64,000 nucleotides of DNA from Levilactobacillus suantsaii (GCF_004115745.1 NZ_QXIL01000008.1:1-64000), one strand, 5' to 3'. Counted from the first letter of the stretch, positions 52,205 to 61,461 are shown. Program-made: numbers and translations. Notes: generated by a model from the letters alone, not told the origin.

Positions 52205-53479
52205 ATGACTGATGAGTTTAGAAAGGTGGCGTTAGTACCGCCAAAAGGCTGGAACAGCTGGGATAGTTACGGGGCTTCCGTGCGTGAAGACGAAGTGAAA
52301 CGCAACGCGGCGTACATGAGTCGTTATTTGCGTTCAGCCGGTTGGGAGTACGTAACGGTCGATATCCAGTGGTATGAACCCACGGCCAATTCGTCCAAGT
52401 ATCACAATTTTGCTCCGCTGGTGATGGATCAGTATTCACGTCTATTACCCGACCCGAAGCGGTTCCCCTCGGCGGCGAATGGTCAAGGTTTTAAGCCGTT
52501 AGCGGATTACGTCCATGGATTGGGTTTGAAATTTGGCATTCATATCATGCGGGGGATTCCCCGCCAAGCGGTACATCAGGCCACGGCTTTGAAGGGTACG
52601 ACTAAAACGGCTCGTGATATTGCCTTAAACAACATTTGTCCTTGGAACGCGGACATGTACGGAGTCAACGTAGCGTTGCCAGAAGGTCAGGGATACTACA
52701 ATTCATTAATGGATCTTTATGCGTCGTGGGGAGTGGATTTCATCAAATGCGATGATATCGCCAACTCCGTGATTTACGGCGGGACCCATAAGGCGGAAGT
52801 TACAGCCTTACGCAAAGCCATTGACCAGTGTGGTCGGCCGATGGTGTTGTCGTTGTCACCCGGACCAGCGCCCGTGGTGAACGGGGCATTTTTTCAACAC
52901 ACGGCCAACATGTGGCGCATTACGGATGATTTCTGGGATGAGTGGTCGTTACTGTTGAACATGTTTGACCGGGCCGAAGAATGGCCAAGTCTGTCGCGTC
53001 CGGGAAACTGGCCTGATTGTGATATGTTGCCGCTGGGGCACATTGGGCTACGGTCAGTAGATGGCCCTGGGGGTGACCGTCAGACTCGCTTTACCAAGGC
53101 TGAACAGAAAACCATGATGACACTGTGGTGTTTGATGCAGTCACCATTGATCATGGGCGGTGAGTTGCCAGACTTGGATGAATGGACCACGAGTCTACTG
53201 ACTAATCCCGACCTGTTGGCCATGGATGACCAACTTACCGAAAAGTACCAGGTGACCCGGACCGACCAAGTGATTGTTTGGCGGGGGATTAGTGCCATGC
53301 ACCAGTATTTTGCCATTTTTAATATTTCAAATCAGGCATTGTCTTTGTCCTCGGCGGCAGTTAAACGGTGGGAGGTTCCAACCACTGGTTACGATATTTG
53401 GCAACAACGGCCCGTGACCTTAGAGAGCGGTAGTGTGCAGATTCCGCAGCACGATGTGTTCTTATTACGGATTGATTAA
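52205..53479 (+). CDS. GH27-type alpha-galactosidase
   Basis: Start chosen at ATG 52205 with AAAGGAG 8 bases upstream. The 424-residue cytoplasmic protein opens with PPKGWNSWDSYG and has LGLKFGIHIMRG, the nucleophile region GVDFIKCDD (Asp183 or 184), WRITDDFWD (acid/base Asp near 241) and a C-terminal beta domain. This matches clan D family 27. KYD of the usual nucleophile motif reads KCD. It would release alpha-galactosyl (or related) residues from imported oligosaccharides. Single-gene unit. Confidence 0.85.
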   Translation: MTDEFRKVALVPPKGWNSWDSYGASVREDEVKRNAAYMSRYLRSAGWEYVTVDIQWYEPTANSSKYHNFAPLVMDQYSRLLPDPKRFPSAANGQGFKPLADYVHGLGLKFGIHIMRGIPRQAVHQATALKGTTKTARDIALNNICPWNADMYGVNVALPEGQGYYNSLMDLYASWGVDFIKCDDIANSVIYGGTHKAEVTALRKAIDQCGRPMVLSLSPGPAPVVNGAFFQHTANMWRITDDFWDEWSLLLNMFDRAEEWPSLSRPGNWPDCDMLPLGHIGLRSVDGPGGDRQTRFTKAEQKTMMTLWCLMQSPLIMGGELPDLDEWTTSLLTNPDLLAMDDQLTEKYQVTRTDQVIVWRGISAMHQYFAIFNISNQALSLSSAAVKRWEVPTTGYDIWQQRPVTLESGSVQIPQHDVFLLRID

Positions 53480-53486
53480 AGTTACT

Positions 53487-53540
53487 AAAAATCCTGGTAA
53501 TGGCAAAACGGTAAGTTCAGCCAGTTATCAGGATTTTTGA
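53487..53540 (+). terminator. Terminator of GH27 gene
   Basis: AAATCCTG-TAA pairs with TTA-CAGGATTT, followed by TT. Confidence 0.75.
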
Positions 53541-53558
53541 GTCGCATTGATTAAACGA

Positions 53559-54233
53559 TCAACTATGGTAGCGCCAGTAAAGTGACACCGCAAAACAACT
53601 TGTGGCCACCAGGATAATGCTAGTCAGCAAAACAGTGTCCCAAGGTGTTGGCAGAATGTAGGTGACGCCAATGGGAGACAAGGATGTAACGAGAATGGCA
53701 GCCACTCCTAGTAGGAAAATCAGCCCCATGAGAATGACTGGGAGATGCCGATGGAAAAATGAATGTGCGTTCTGGTAGGTCGTGCGATGGAGCAGTTTGA
53801 ACGCTACGCCGATGACGATGAGTTCAACGATTGGCACCCCCACAAAGGCTAGCAGATTCAGCTGCAGGCCTTGGGGCGTTTTCTGGCTACTGAGGAGTAA
53901 GGAGAACCAACTAATGCCGATAATTAGGGCGACGAATCCAGCCAGGTCACGGAGCTTAGCGCGCCATTGTGGTTGCGGAAATTGGCGGAGAATTTCGTCG
54001 GCCATGCTTTGCGGGTCGTGGCCGAACCATTCCGCAGCGTTTAGGCCGTCTTGATTGGCGTTGAGTAGGTCCTGGAGCATGGCCAATAATTGGGCGTTAA
54101 TTGGGGCGTTGCTATAAAAAACGGTTGCGGTATTGAGGTAGACTTGTAAGTCATCGATGTATTTGCGGTCCGCCGGTGACAGCTGGCGTTTAAGCTGATT
54201 AATGGTGGTTAAATCACGGTTGGGGTTCGTCAT
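53559..54233 (-). CDS. Membrane protein paired with PadR regulator
   Basis: The 224-residue protein has a soluble helical N-terminus of about 95 residues (LSPADRKYIDDLQVYLNTAT, then AAEWFGHDPQSMADEIL) followed by four membrane segments. The layout recalls DUF1129/DUF1048 proteins that often follow PadR genes. The PadR gene overlaps its start by 20 bp, so translation is probably coupled. Function unknown; envelope stress or export is common for such pairs. Confidence 0.7.
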   Translation of the reverse strand: MTNPNRDLTTINQLKRQLSPADRKYIDDLQVYLNTATVFYSNAPINAQLLAMLQDLLNANQDGLNAAEWFGHDPQSMADEILRQFPQPQWRAKLRDLAGFVALIIGISWFSLLLSSQKTPQGLQLNLLAFVGVPIVELIVIGVAFKLLHRTTYQNAHSFFHRHLPVILMGLIFLLGVAAILVTSLSPIGVTYILPTPWDTVLLTSIILVATSCFAVSLYWRYHS

Positions 54234-54558
54234 GGGTTAATGCCTCCGTTAGAATTTGATCAACGTTGCCTTTTAATTGCGTCCATTGCTGGCTGAATTC
54301 CGTTAACGTTTGGGTCCCCTGGGGCGTTAATCGATAGTATTTCCGATTAGGCCCAGCAGGGGAAGGCTTGGTGCGACTGGCGAGGTCACCGTTGCGTTCG
54401 AGCTTGACCAGCAGGGGGTACAGAGTCCCCCCAACGATGGTGGTGAACCCACGGTGTTTCAACGCTTGCATCAGGTCGTAGCCGTAAACTTCTTTTTGCG
54501 CAATAATGGCCAGAACGCAGCCTTCTAAGACGCCCTTGATGAGCTGGGTCTGTTTCAT
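54214..54558 (-). CDS. PadR-family transcriptional regulator
   Basis: The 114-residue protein starts at ATG 54558 behind AAGAGG. PadR pattern: LEGCVLAIIAQKEVYGYDLM, GGTLYPLLVKLERNGDL, and GPNRKYYRLTPQG. It probably represses its own operon through the operators immediately upstream. Confidence 0.92.
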   Translation of the reverse strand: MKQTQLIKGVLEGCVLAIIAQKEVYGYDLMQALKHRGFTTIVGGTLYPLLVKLERNGDLASRTKPSPAGPNRKYYRLTPQGTQTLTEFSQQWTQLKGNVDQILTEALTHDEPQP

Positions 54559-54572
54559 GTTGTCACCTCTTG

Positions 54573-54633
54573 CTAGGTTGTTTTACAACATAGCTAGTAT
54601 AGAGGGCGGCTGCTAGGTTGTCAAACATTCTAG
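54573..54633. promoter_or_regulatory. Two PadR operator-like repeats
   Basis: An imperfect palindrome at 54573-54597 (CTAGGTTGT ... ACAACATAGCTAG) and a second copy at 54612-54633 (GCTAGGTTGT ... ACATTCTAG) lie just upstream of the PadR start. Confidence 0.6.
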
Positions 54634-54746
54634 TTGCTAGGGACTAAATTAAGCTGACTTAACTCTTTTCAGTAGAATTTAAGCGTGAGGCAGAAAAAGA
54701 TGACGTTTTTTCGGAAATATCCTTAGTCAAAACAACTGCCTGGTTG

Positions 54747-54767
54747 TATAATACGATATATCGTATT
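54747..54767 (+). promoter_or_regulatory. R-M promoter -10 overlapping an 18-bp palindrome
   Basis: TATAAT (54747-54752) overlaps the perfect palindrome AATACGATATATCGTATT (54750-54767), 18 bp before the methylase start. Confidence 0.8.
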
Positions 54768-54785
54768 TATTGACGAGGTGAAGAC

Positions 54786-55811
54786 ATGAAGATTCCAGAG
54801 TTATTAATTGAACATAATACCTCGGCGAAGACCATTGCGGCGCACCAAGCAATTCCTTATATGACGTTACAATCCGCGTATAAGCGTCCCTTGGAAACTT
54901 GGTCGGTGGCGGTTTTAATTGCCACGGCTAAAGAAATTGGAGTAGGAGTGGAGCATTTGATTACACTTTTGGATATTTCCGATCCACTATCCCCATTTAT
55001 TAAATGGGTAGGGGGTAAGCGCCAATTACTCCACAGCTTGAACTCGTTAATGCCAACGACGTTTAACCGTTACTACGAACCGTTTATTGGCGGGGGGGCC
55101 TTTTTCCTGAATTTAGCGCCTAAACGAGCGGTAATTAATGATTTCAATCCGGAATTGGTGAACACTTGGCAAGTTGTCCAAGAGTCGCCCAAAACGCTGT
55201 TGGAAATTTTACAGGTTCATCAGGCCAAAAATAGTAAAGACTACTACTTGGATTTACGAAGTGCCGACCGGGATGGCCGATTAGAAAAGATGTCTCCGGT
55301 AGAGCGAGCCGCTCGCTTTATTTATATGAATAAAACGGGTTTCAACGGTCTCTGGCGGGTCAACCAGCGAGGACAGAATAACGTGCCTTATGGCCGGTAT
55401 AAGAACCCTAAAATCTGTGATGAACGCATTCTATTAGCAGCGGATTATTTAGCAAATAATGATGTTCAAATTCTGTGCGGCGATTATCGGCAGGCCATAG
55501 TCACAGCTAGTGAGGGTGATTTGGTTTATTTTGATCCACCGTATATTCCAGTGACGTTATCATCGTCGTTTACGTCGTATACGAAGGATGGCTTTGGCTT
55601 ACAACAACAGACTGAATTACGAGATACGTTTGTGGACCTGACGAGTCGAGGCGTGAAAGTAATGCTGTCTAATTCAGATGTGCCATTAATTCAAGACTTG
55701 TACGGGACCATTCCGGGAGTGACCGTGCACCATGTCCAAGCACGCCGAGCTATCAATTCAGTTGGGTCTAAGCGGGGCAACGTTGTTGAGGTTATTATCA
55801 CTAATTATTAA
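54786..55811 (+). CDS. DNA adenine methyltransferase (Dam/DpnM type) with N-terminal DNA-binding-like segment
   Basis: The 341-residue protein starts behind GAGGTG. Residues 1-65 are a helical segment (SAKTIAAHQAIPYMTLQSAY) resembling a helix-turn-helix. From residue 70 the class-alpha N6-adenine methylase follows: FIKWVGGKRQ (72-80), YEPFIGGGAFF (S-adenosylmethionine loop near 97-107), DPPY at 250-253, and SNSDVPLI. Dam/DpnM enzymes usually modify GATC. It protects the host against the nuclease encoded downstream. The extra N-terminus next to a palindrome suggests that it represses its own promoter, as in some fused C5-methylases. Confidence 0.85.
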   Translation: MKIPELLIEHNTSAKTIAAHQAIPYMTLQSAYKRPLETWSVAVLIATAKEIGVGVEHLITLLDISDPLSPFIKWVGGKRQLLHSLNSLMPTTFNRYYEPFIGGGAFFLNLAPKRAVINDFNPELVNTWQVVQESPKTLLEILQVHQAKNSKDYYLDLRSADRDGRLEKMSPVERAARFIYMNKTGFNGLWRVNQRGQNNVPYGRYKNPKICDERILLAADYLANNDVQILCGDYRQAIVTASEGDLVYFDPPYIPVTLSSSFTSYTKDGFGLQQQTELRDTFVDLTSRGVKVMLSNSDVPLIQDLYGTIPGVTVHHVQARRAINSVGSKRGNVVEVIITNY

Positions 55812-55827
55812 CAATGCTTTTAAAGCA

Positions 55828-55878
55828 GACTTAAGTCGTGGCTGTTTAATTATGGCCAGTCTTAAGCCTTTTTTGTGC
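55828..55878 (+). terminator. Hairpin between methylase and nuclease genes
   Basis: CTTAAG-TGGC pairs with GCCA-CTTAAG, followed by TTTTTT. It may attenuate nuclease expression. Confidence 0.6.
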
Positions 55879-55973
55879 ATCACGAGTTTGGCCAAATTAA
55901 ACCTGTTTGTTGGGCAACGGACATGGTAATCTAATAGTAGAAAAAGTCGGTTTAACTTGAGGGGGCCATAGAG

Positions 55974-57500
55974 GTGGGGAAAAAGTTTAAATTACACTAT
56001 GCATTGGAGTCGTATAACAAACGCAATAACAAGCCCAGTTATGCTTGGGAAATCTTGTTTAAGAAATATGACATTGTTAATGAAATTGAAACGCACGGGT
56101 ATTACGACATTAAGACGGATCAAATGATGCGCAATAATGAGGTTATTCAGCTTTGGCAACGGGACCATGCTGGGGTGTCGATTCCGGATAATCGAAATAT
56201 TTTAAAGTTTGATTTTTCGGCCGATTTACCGAATATCTTTAAGGGTTATCGCCTGCAGATTATGCCGCTAGGAGGGAACACTTACCGAATTGCACCGTTT
56301 CAAATGTACCATCAATTGAAGAATGAAGATGTGCCGGTCATTCCCATGGCTAGTCCCTTTAAAATTGCGAGTTTGGATTTTAATCACGTCACCACGGAAC
56401 CTAATGCTCAGACAGTTGCTGAAGTAACGGGGATGTTGGCTTACGTCTTTCATGATTTAAACCCGGCTAATCGGATGGTTGTGAGCACATTGAGTGGTAA
56501 AAATAACATTCGCAACATTAAATTTAACGTTCAGAATGTGCTGGATAAGCAACCTATCACATTTGATATCGAAACCTGGCAGGCGGAAATTGATGGTGTC
56601 TACGAGTCCGAAGAATCTATCTTAATTATTGAAAGCAAGATGAAATTTCCTAAAGACTTTAATATCCGGCAGTTATTTATTCCGCGGCTATTGATTGAAC
56701 AGATTATGACCAAACTGCAGCAACGTAAGGACGTTTACGCGGGTTACTTCGTAAAGACGAAAGACATCTATATTTTCACGATTTATAAATTTACCGATTT
56801 GATGGATATGAATTCAATCAAGTTACAACGCCAGTATAAATTTAGCCTGCCAGATGATCCGACGCATGTGTTTACCATTGAAGGCCCCAAGCGACAAGCC
56901 ACACCTTTGAAAAGTGTGGCGGATATTCAGGACTTTATCGAAGAGATTTCGGTCCAGCAAGATTATCCGCGTTATTCTAATGGCGCTATCATTAGTTTTC
57001 CGCAGGCCAATAATTTACAAATTGCGTTGGATTATTTGGAGCTGTTAGATGGACCGGCATCGTACACGACCATCAATGATGAGAGCGTACCGCGAGTAGG
57101 CGCGGAAGCTTTTGTGGACGCCTTTAAGTACGATCGCCGCCAGTACAATTATTATCTTAATTGGCTGGGATACTTAGGCTTTGTGGACCGAGAAGCGAAA
57201 ACGGGGCGACCAGTGGTGACAACTGCCGGTCGTAATCTGAGAGAAGCAAACTTGAATCAGCGTAACCGCATACTCATTTACGCAATGGCACAACATTTAA
57301 GTTCACGGGAGACGTTACACCGTCTTTTGAACCAGCAGAAAGTGACTAACGATTACTTAATCCAAGTTATCCAGCAGGAGATGCAGAACGTTCCGGCTAG
57401 AAGCCGAATAACAAAGTCAACCTTGCCAAGGCGAATTTCTAGTGTGAAATCGATGTGCAAGCAGGTCTTGGCGCAGATGCAGGTTTTTGATAGGTCGTAG
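55974..57500 (+). CDS. Type II restriction endonuclease, PD-(D/E)XK type
   Basis: The 508-residue protein starts at GTG 55974 with GAGGGGG upstream. A nuclease core is visible: EIDGVYE with Asp207, then a hydrophobic strand and IIESK with Glu220 and Lys222, giving D-X12-E-X-K. A C-terminal winged-helix-like region (YNYYLNWLGYLGFVDREAKT) may bind DNA. It follows the methylase after 162 bp in the same direction. The region is more AT-rich than neighbouring genes, consistent with transfer. The recognition sequence is inferred (GATC-like) only from the methylase family. Confidence 0.75.
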   Translation: MGKKFKLHYALESYNKRNNKPSYAWEILFKKYDIVNEIETHGYYDIKTDQMMRNNEVIQLWQRDHAGVSIPDNRNILKFDFSADLPNIFKGYRLQIMPLGGNTYRIAPFQMYHQLKNEDVPVIPMASPFKIASLDFNHVTTEPNAQTVAEVTGMLAYVFHDLNPANRMVVSTLSGKNNIRNIKFNVQNVLDKQPITFDIETWQAEIDGVYESEESILIIESKMKFPKDFNIRQLFIPRLLIEQIMTKLQQRKDVYAGYFVKTKDIYIFTIYKFTDLMDMNSIKLQRQYKFSLPDDPTHVFTIEGPKRQATPLKSVADIQDFIEEISVQQDYPRYSNGAIISFPQANNLQIALDYLELLDGPASYTTINDESVPRVGAEAFVDAFKYDRRQYNYYLNWLGYLGFVDREAKTGRPVVTTAGRNLREANLNQRNRILIYAMAQHLSSRETLHRLLNQQKVTNDYLIQVIQQEMQNVPARSRITKSTLPRRISSVKSMCKQVLAQMQVFDRS

Positions 57501-57540
57501 TTAAAAGGAGAGCGGCTAAAATTAGTTGTTCTCCTTTTAA
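57501..57540. terminator. Terminator between convergent genes
   Basis: TTAAAAGGAGA pairs perfectly with TCTCCTTTTAA; usable in both directions. Confidence 0.75.
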
Positions 57541-57556
57541 GTTGTCGCGTTTAGGG

Positions 57557-57985
57557 TTAATTCCACCCGGAGTGACTCATCACCAGTTTCCCGGTCTTCA
57601 GATTCACAAAGGCAATTTTACTGTTGAACGCGGCCTCCACATATTCCGATAAGAACGCGGCATATGTCCCGTGTAGCTTTTTAAACATTGGCATCTTAAT
57701 TTCACGGCGAATCGTGGGATTCTTCTGAATACCAAAGAATTGGTTCCAAACAATGTGATCCGTTTCCTTCTTGGAGATACGTAACTTCCTTTGTTTATAC
57801 TTCAAATGGTATTTTTTACGCATCTGGCGAATGGAGTACTTCGAATGATATTTGTGGCCATGATACCTGATGGTCGCGGCCTGAGCAGTCGTTGTTGGCA
57901 GGAGATTAATGGCATTACTGTCATTCCATAGCGTACCGGTCAATAAAGAGGTAACGATGACGGCTACGGTAACTGACTTTTTCAT
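57557..57985 (-). CDS. Exported basic protein of unknown function
   Basis: The 142-residue protein starts at ATG 57985 behind AGGAG. A signal peptide ends near TAQA-A (residue 37). The mature part is Lys/His/Tyr/Arg-rich for about 60 residues (HGHKYHSKYSIRQMRKKYHL), then a compact end with LSEYVEAAFNSK and a closing LVMSHSGW. No family recognised. It is convergent with the nuclease gene, in the same AT-richer stretch. Confidence 0.65.
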   Translation of the reverse strand: MKKSVTVAVIVTSLLTGTLWNDSNAINLLPTTTAQAATIRYHGHKYHSKYSIRQMRKKYHLKYKQRKLRISKKETDHIVWNQFFGIQKNPTIRREIKMPMFKKLHGTYAAFLSEYVEAAFNSKIAFVNLKTGKLVMSHSGWN

Positions 57986-58344
57986 GGTTTAGCTCGGCTC
58001 CTAATAAGAAGTTTTATGAAATACCAGCCTCAAATAAACAACTAAACGATAAGTAGATAGCTCAATATAAAAGAAACTCTGCTTGTCTGGCTACAGTCTA
58101 GCACGCCGGAATCGGGAAGCAAGTAAGAGGTGTTCAACGTTAACACCAGCATATGATTTATCTGGCTTGGATAGGTTTTAAGCGAGTAACAAAATAGACT
58201 CATGACTTTGACTTACCCACCCATTAATATGTGCTCCACCCATCCCCGCCAAGTCACCTTACCAATCGCATCCCCGTCCAAGCACGATTCCCGCCATCAC
58301 TCCCCAAAGGCGGTACGATAGTCACCCAAAGCGAGATGAGAAGC
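57986..58344. other. Intergenic region with C-rich stretch
   Basis: No gene supported. From about 58210 to 58310 the plus strand is very rich in C and poor in G (repeated CCCACCCAT/CCCCGCC-like runs). An open frame runs through it into the next gene, but it has no start signal. Confidence 0.4.
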
Positions 58345-58899
58345 ATGTTAATTAACGGAGTGAGCCGCGGGGGACGCTTACTGATTTTGGTCCTCGACAG
58401 CCTGTTGTTGATGGGAATCTATTGGTCGCAGTTAGCATATCACCGGCTTTCGATCATCTGGGTGATTGCCGCGATGGTCGCGTATCTGGGGCTCTTGGCG
58501 TTGACCTTCTTGGGAGAACGGGTCTTGCTCACCCAACACGTCGCTCAATTGACGGTGGACTTGGGCCTCTTCTTTGGCCTGTACGCGTTACTTCTCCTAA
58601 GTTTTCCCCAGGCGTTTCGGACGGGGTTGGGTGGGGGACCGGCGCTGCTGTTCTCCGTCGTTGGTCTGCCGCTCCCTTACGTGCCGCGCAACGGTTGGGT
58701 CGGCGTCCGAGTTCCCTGGACCATGACGTCGCCGTTGATCTGGCACAAGACGAATTTGTTGGCGGCGCGCTTCATGGTGCCCTTCGGTGGTGTGCTGCTC
58801 CTAGCCAATCTGGTGGGAGCGTCCCTCCTGATGTTAGTGGTGGGTACCGGACTACTGGTCGTGACCGTGGGGGGCTACTCGTATTGGTTGACGCATTAA
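58345..58899 (+). CDS. SdpI-family membrane protein
   Basis: ATG 58345 (or 58336) is likely the start, though the ribosome binding site is weak; the longer frame from 58231 is translated C-rich leader. The 184-residue protein has six hydrophobic segments. The sequence RNGWVGVRVPWTMTSPLIWH is the SdpI signature. SdpI gives immunity to the SDP peptide toxin in Bacillus; other family members have unknown roles. No toxin gene is adjacent. Confidence 0.75.
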   Translation: MLINGVSRGGRLLILVLDSLLLMGIYWSQLAYHRLSIIWVIAAMVAYLGLLALTFLGERVLLTQHVAQLTVDLGLFFGLYALLLLSFPQAFRTGLGGGPALLFSVVGLPLPYVPRNGWVGVRVPWTMTSPLIWHKTNLLAARFMVPFGGVLLLANLVGASLLMLVVGTGLLVVTVGGYSYWLTH

Positions 58900-58903
58900 C
58901 AGC

Positions 58904-58936
58904 AGGCCCCGGTCCTAGTTACCGGGGCTTTTTGCG
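58904..58936 (+). terminator. Terminator
   Basis: GGCCCCGGT pairs with ACCGGGGCT, followed by TTTTT. Confidence 0.9.
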
Positions 58937-59077
58937 ACGATTGGGAGGATTATTTTCCCACCCATGACCACACATTGCCCAGCTTGACCCCACAAATCAT
59001 TACCGGTTAATCAATCGGAAGTGTATTATAGAGTTGTGAACAATTAAATATTTTATACCAGAAAGGGATGCGACGTC

Positions 59078-59575
59078 ATGGCAACTATCTATGATTTTCA
59101 AGAAACCGAAATGAGCGGGCAACCAATCAACTTTGCCGATTACAAGGGCAAGGTGCTCCTCATCGTCAACACGGCCAGCAAATGTGGGTTAGCGCCCCAG
59201 CTAACCGGGATTGAGGACCTGTACAAGCGGTATCATGACCAGGGGCTAGAGGTCTTGGGGTTACCGTCGAACCAGTTTCACCAAGAGCTCGACTCCGACG
59301 CAGCAACGAACGACTTTTGTCAGATGCACTATGGGGTGACCTTTCCCATGACGCGCAAGGTGCGGGTCAACGGTAACGACGAGGACCCACTCTTTACCTA
59401 TCTGAAGGCCACTGCGGGGCACGGTCGAATTAAGTGGAATTTTACGAAATTTTTGATTGGGCGCGACGGGCAGTTGATTAGCCGTTATGCCCCAACCACC
59501 ACGCCGGAGAAGTTCGAAGCGGCCATCGTGGCGGCGTTACGTGCTGAACCATCGACAGCAAAATCCGCACAATAA
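59078..59575 (+). CDS. Glutathione peroxidase family protein
   Basis: The 165-residue thioredoxin-fold protein starts behind AGAAAGGG. It has VNTASKCGLAPQLTGIEDLY with the peroxidatic Cys, LGLPSNQFHQE (catalytic Gln), and IKWNFTKFLIGRDG (Trp-Asn-Phe). Bacterial Cys-type members usually use thioredoxin to reduce hydroperoxides. Own terminator downstream. Confidence 0.93.
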   Translation: MATIYDFQETEMSGQPINFADYKGKVLLIVNTASKCGLAPQLTGIEDLYKRYHDQGLEVLGLPSNQFHQELDSDAATNDFCQMHYGVTFPMTRKVRVNGNDEDPLFTYLKATAGHGRIKWNFTKFLIGRDGQLISRYAPTTTPEKFEAAIVAALRAEPSTAKSAQ

Positions 59576-59583
59576 CCGTAAAA

Positions 59584-59628
59584 AATGATATCATTGGGAA
59601 CGTTACGTTTCTGATGGTATTTTTTTGT
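59584..59628 (+). terminator. Terminator
   Basis: An AAAAATGATATCATT-type arm pairs imperfectly with GATGGTATTTTT, ending in T7. Confidence 0.6.
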
Positions 59629-59716
59629 TTGGGGCCGTGCTGATTGGTGGGCCACCGCGCGATGCCGCTCGAAACGTGATGGAACACTTATATCGAAAAA
59701 AGAAAGTTGAGGATAT

Positions 59717-61063
59717 ATGGAAAATCAGCATCTGGAACGTAAACTAAAACGCCGCCATGTTCAGATGATTGCCCTGGGTGGGGCCATCGGAACGGGACTG
59801 TTTCTGGGGTCCGGGACGGCGATTCGCCAAGCGGGGCCTTCAATCTTACTAGCTTACGCTATCGGGGGATTCTTCTGTTACCTGATGATGCGGGCGCTTG
59901 GGGAACTTCTGTTATCGAACACGAACCTTCATTCATTTTTGGAATTTATTCAACAATACCTGGGTAAAAAATTTGAGTTTGCGATTGGGTGGACCTACTG
60001 GCTGTGCTGGATAAGTTTGGCCATGGCCGATTTGACCGCGAGTGGGATTTACATTCGTTATTGGTTACCGTGGTTGCCCCAGTGGGTGACGCCGTTGATC
60101 ATCATCGTGTTGTTGCTGGCCTTCAACCTATTATCGGTCAGTGTCTTCGGGGAATTGGAATACTGGTTCTCGATGATCAAGGTGGTCGCCATCGTGGCCC
60201 TTATCCTAACCGGATTGGTTCTGCTAGGGTCATCGGCCAATGTCGGCGGCCACGCGGTCACCGTGACCAACCTGGTCAACTACGGTGGCTTCTTCCCCAA
60301 GGGGATTGGTGGCTTTCTGATGTCGTTTTCGTTGGTCATCTTTGCGTTTACCGGGATCGAAATGGTTGGCATCACGGCGGGTGAGGCGGAGAACCCCACC
60401 ACGGAATTGCCGCGCGCCATTAACAGTTTACCGATTCGAATCTCGGTCTTCTACGTCGGCGCCTTGTTCGTTATCATGGCGATTTACCCCTGGAACCAAC
60501 TGTCGGCGAGTCAGTCGCCGTTCGTGCAAGTCTTTAGCGACGTGGGCATCAAGGCGGCGGCCAGCATCATCAACTTCGTGGTCCTGACCGCGGCGTTATC
60601 GGCCTGCAACAGTGCCATCTTCAGTACCAGCCGGACGCTATTCACCTTGGCGCACAACCGCAACGCCCCCAAGTGGATGGGGCAGATCAACCGTTACAGC
60701 GTGCCGTCGAATTCACTGATTTTTTCGTCATTGATCTTGCTGATCATCGTGGTGTTGAACTACGTGATTCCCAGCACCGTGTTCACGTTGATTTCCAACG
60801 TGGCAACCACCAACTTCATCATCGTGTGGTGTTCGCTCTTGGTTTGCCATCTGATTTACCGGCGGACCACCGACAACCGGCTCAATCCGTTTAAGATGCC
60901 GTTGTTCCCGTGGTCGAGTTGGGCCACGTTGGCGTTCTTTTTGGCCGTGACTATCATTTTATGCTTCGACCCAGTTAACCGCTGGGCGGTCATTGGCTCC
61001 GTGATTTGGCTGGTTGGCCTGTTAATCGTTGAGTCGTTTATTCGCCGCGAACAGGCGGACTGA
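59717..61063 (+). CDS. APC-family amino acid permease
   Basis: The 448-residue protein has about twelve membrane segments. The amino acid permease signature is clear: KLKRRHVQMIALGGAIGTGL at the N-terminus, GSGTAIRQAGPS, and AFTGIEMVGITAGEAENP. This is the AroP/GabP/LysP-like group (AAT subfamily). The substrate cannot be assigned. ATG 59717 follows GAGG. Confidence 0.92.
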   Translation: MENQHLERKLKRRHVQMIALGGAIGTGLFLGSGTAIRQAGPSILLAYAIGGFFCYLMMRALGELLLSNTNLHSFLEFIQQYLGKKFEFAIGWTYWLCWISLAMADLTASGIYIRYWLPWLPQWVTPLIIIVLLLAFNLLSVSVFGELEYWFSMIKVVAIVALILTGLVLLGSSANVGGHAVTVTNLVNYGGFFPKGIGGFLMSFSLVIFAFTGIEMVGITAGEAENPTTELPRAINSLPIRISVFYVGALFVIMAIYPWNQLSASQSPFVQVFSDVGIKAAASIINFVVLTAALSACNSAIFSTSRTLFTLAHNRNAPKWMGQINRYSVPSNSLIFSSLILLIIVVLNYVIPSTVFTLISNVATTNFIIVWCSLLVCHLIYRRTTDNRLNPFKMPLFPWSSWATLAFFLAVTIILCFDPVNRWAVIGSVIWLVGLLIVESFIRREQAD

Positions 61064-61099
61064 AAACATGTAAATCGTTAACCCCTGAAAGGGGGCACC

Positions 61100-61137
61100 A
61101 AGCCTTGTAAACTCGTTAGAGCTTACAAGGCTTTTGT
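61100..61137 (+). terminator. Terminator
   Basis: A perfect 11-bp stem AAGCCTTGTAA/TTACAAGGCTT, then TT. Confidence 0.9.
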
Positions 61138-61310
61138 GTTGGCTGGGACGGACCGCACGCGGGGGGAAGTGTTGCAAATGCCCAGGGGATAACATTCTCG
61201 GCATGCCGCCGTTTATCGGCCCTTTCAGCAATGGTTTAGATCGGTAAGTAAATTTGCGATTTTACCGAAACATTCGCAAAGAAAGGGCTTCCATAAATGA
61301 AAGATGATGC

Positions 61311-61336
61311 TATACTTACATTTGTAAGCGGTTACG
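61311..61336 (+). promoter_or_regulatory. xylPQ promoter with downstream cre
   Basis: An extended -10 TGCTATACT (TATACT at 61311-61316) is followed by TGTAAGCGGTTACG (61323-61336), a cre match except for the last base, placed at the start of transcription. Confidence 0.7.
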
Positions 61337-61367
61337 TAAACTTGAACGTGGCCGTTACTTACATAAA

Positions 61368-61392
61368 TTGGTTGTTTCTAACAACAAACCAA
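61368..61392. promoter_or_regulatory. Candidate XylR-type operator
   Basis: Inverted repeat with arms TTGGTT (61368-61373) and AACCAA (61387-61392) and further symmetric GTT/AAC bases inside; followed by CTAA. Resembles ROK XylR operators (TTAGTTTGTT-type), by memory. Confidence 0.5.
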
Positions 61393-61461
61393 CTAAGGAA
61401 GTGATCATCCCGTTCGTTAAATCATTCAGGTGTTTCTATTTTGAGAAAGAAGGCTAGTATT

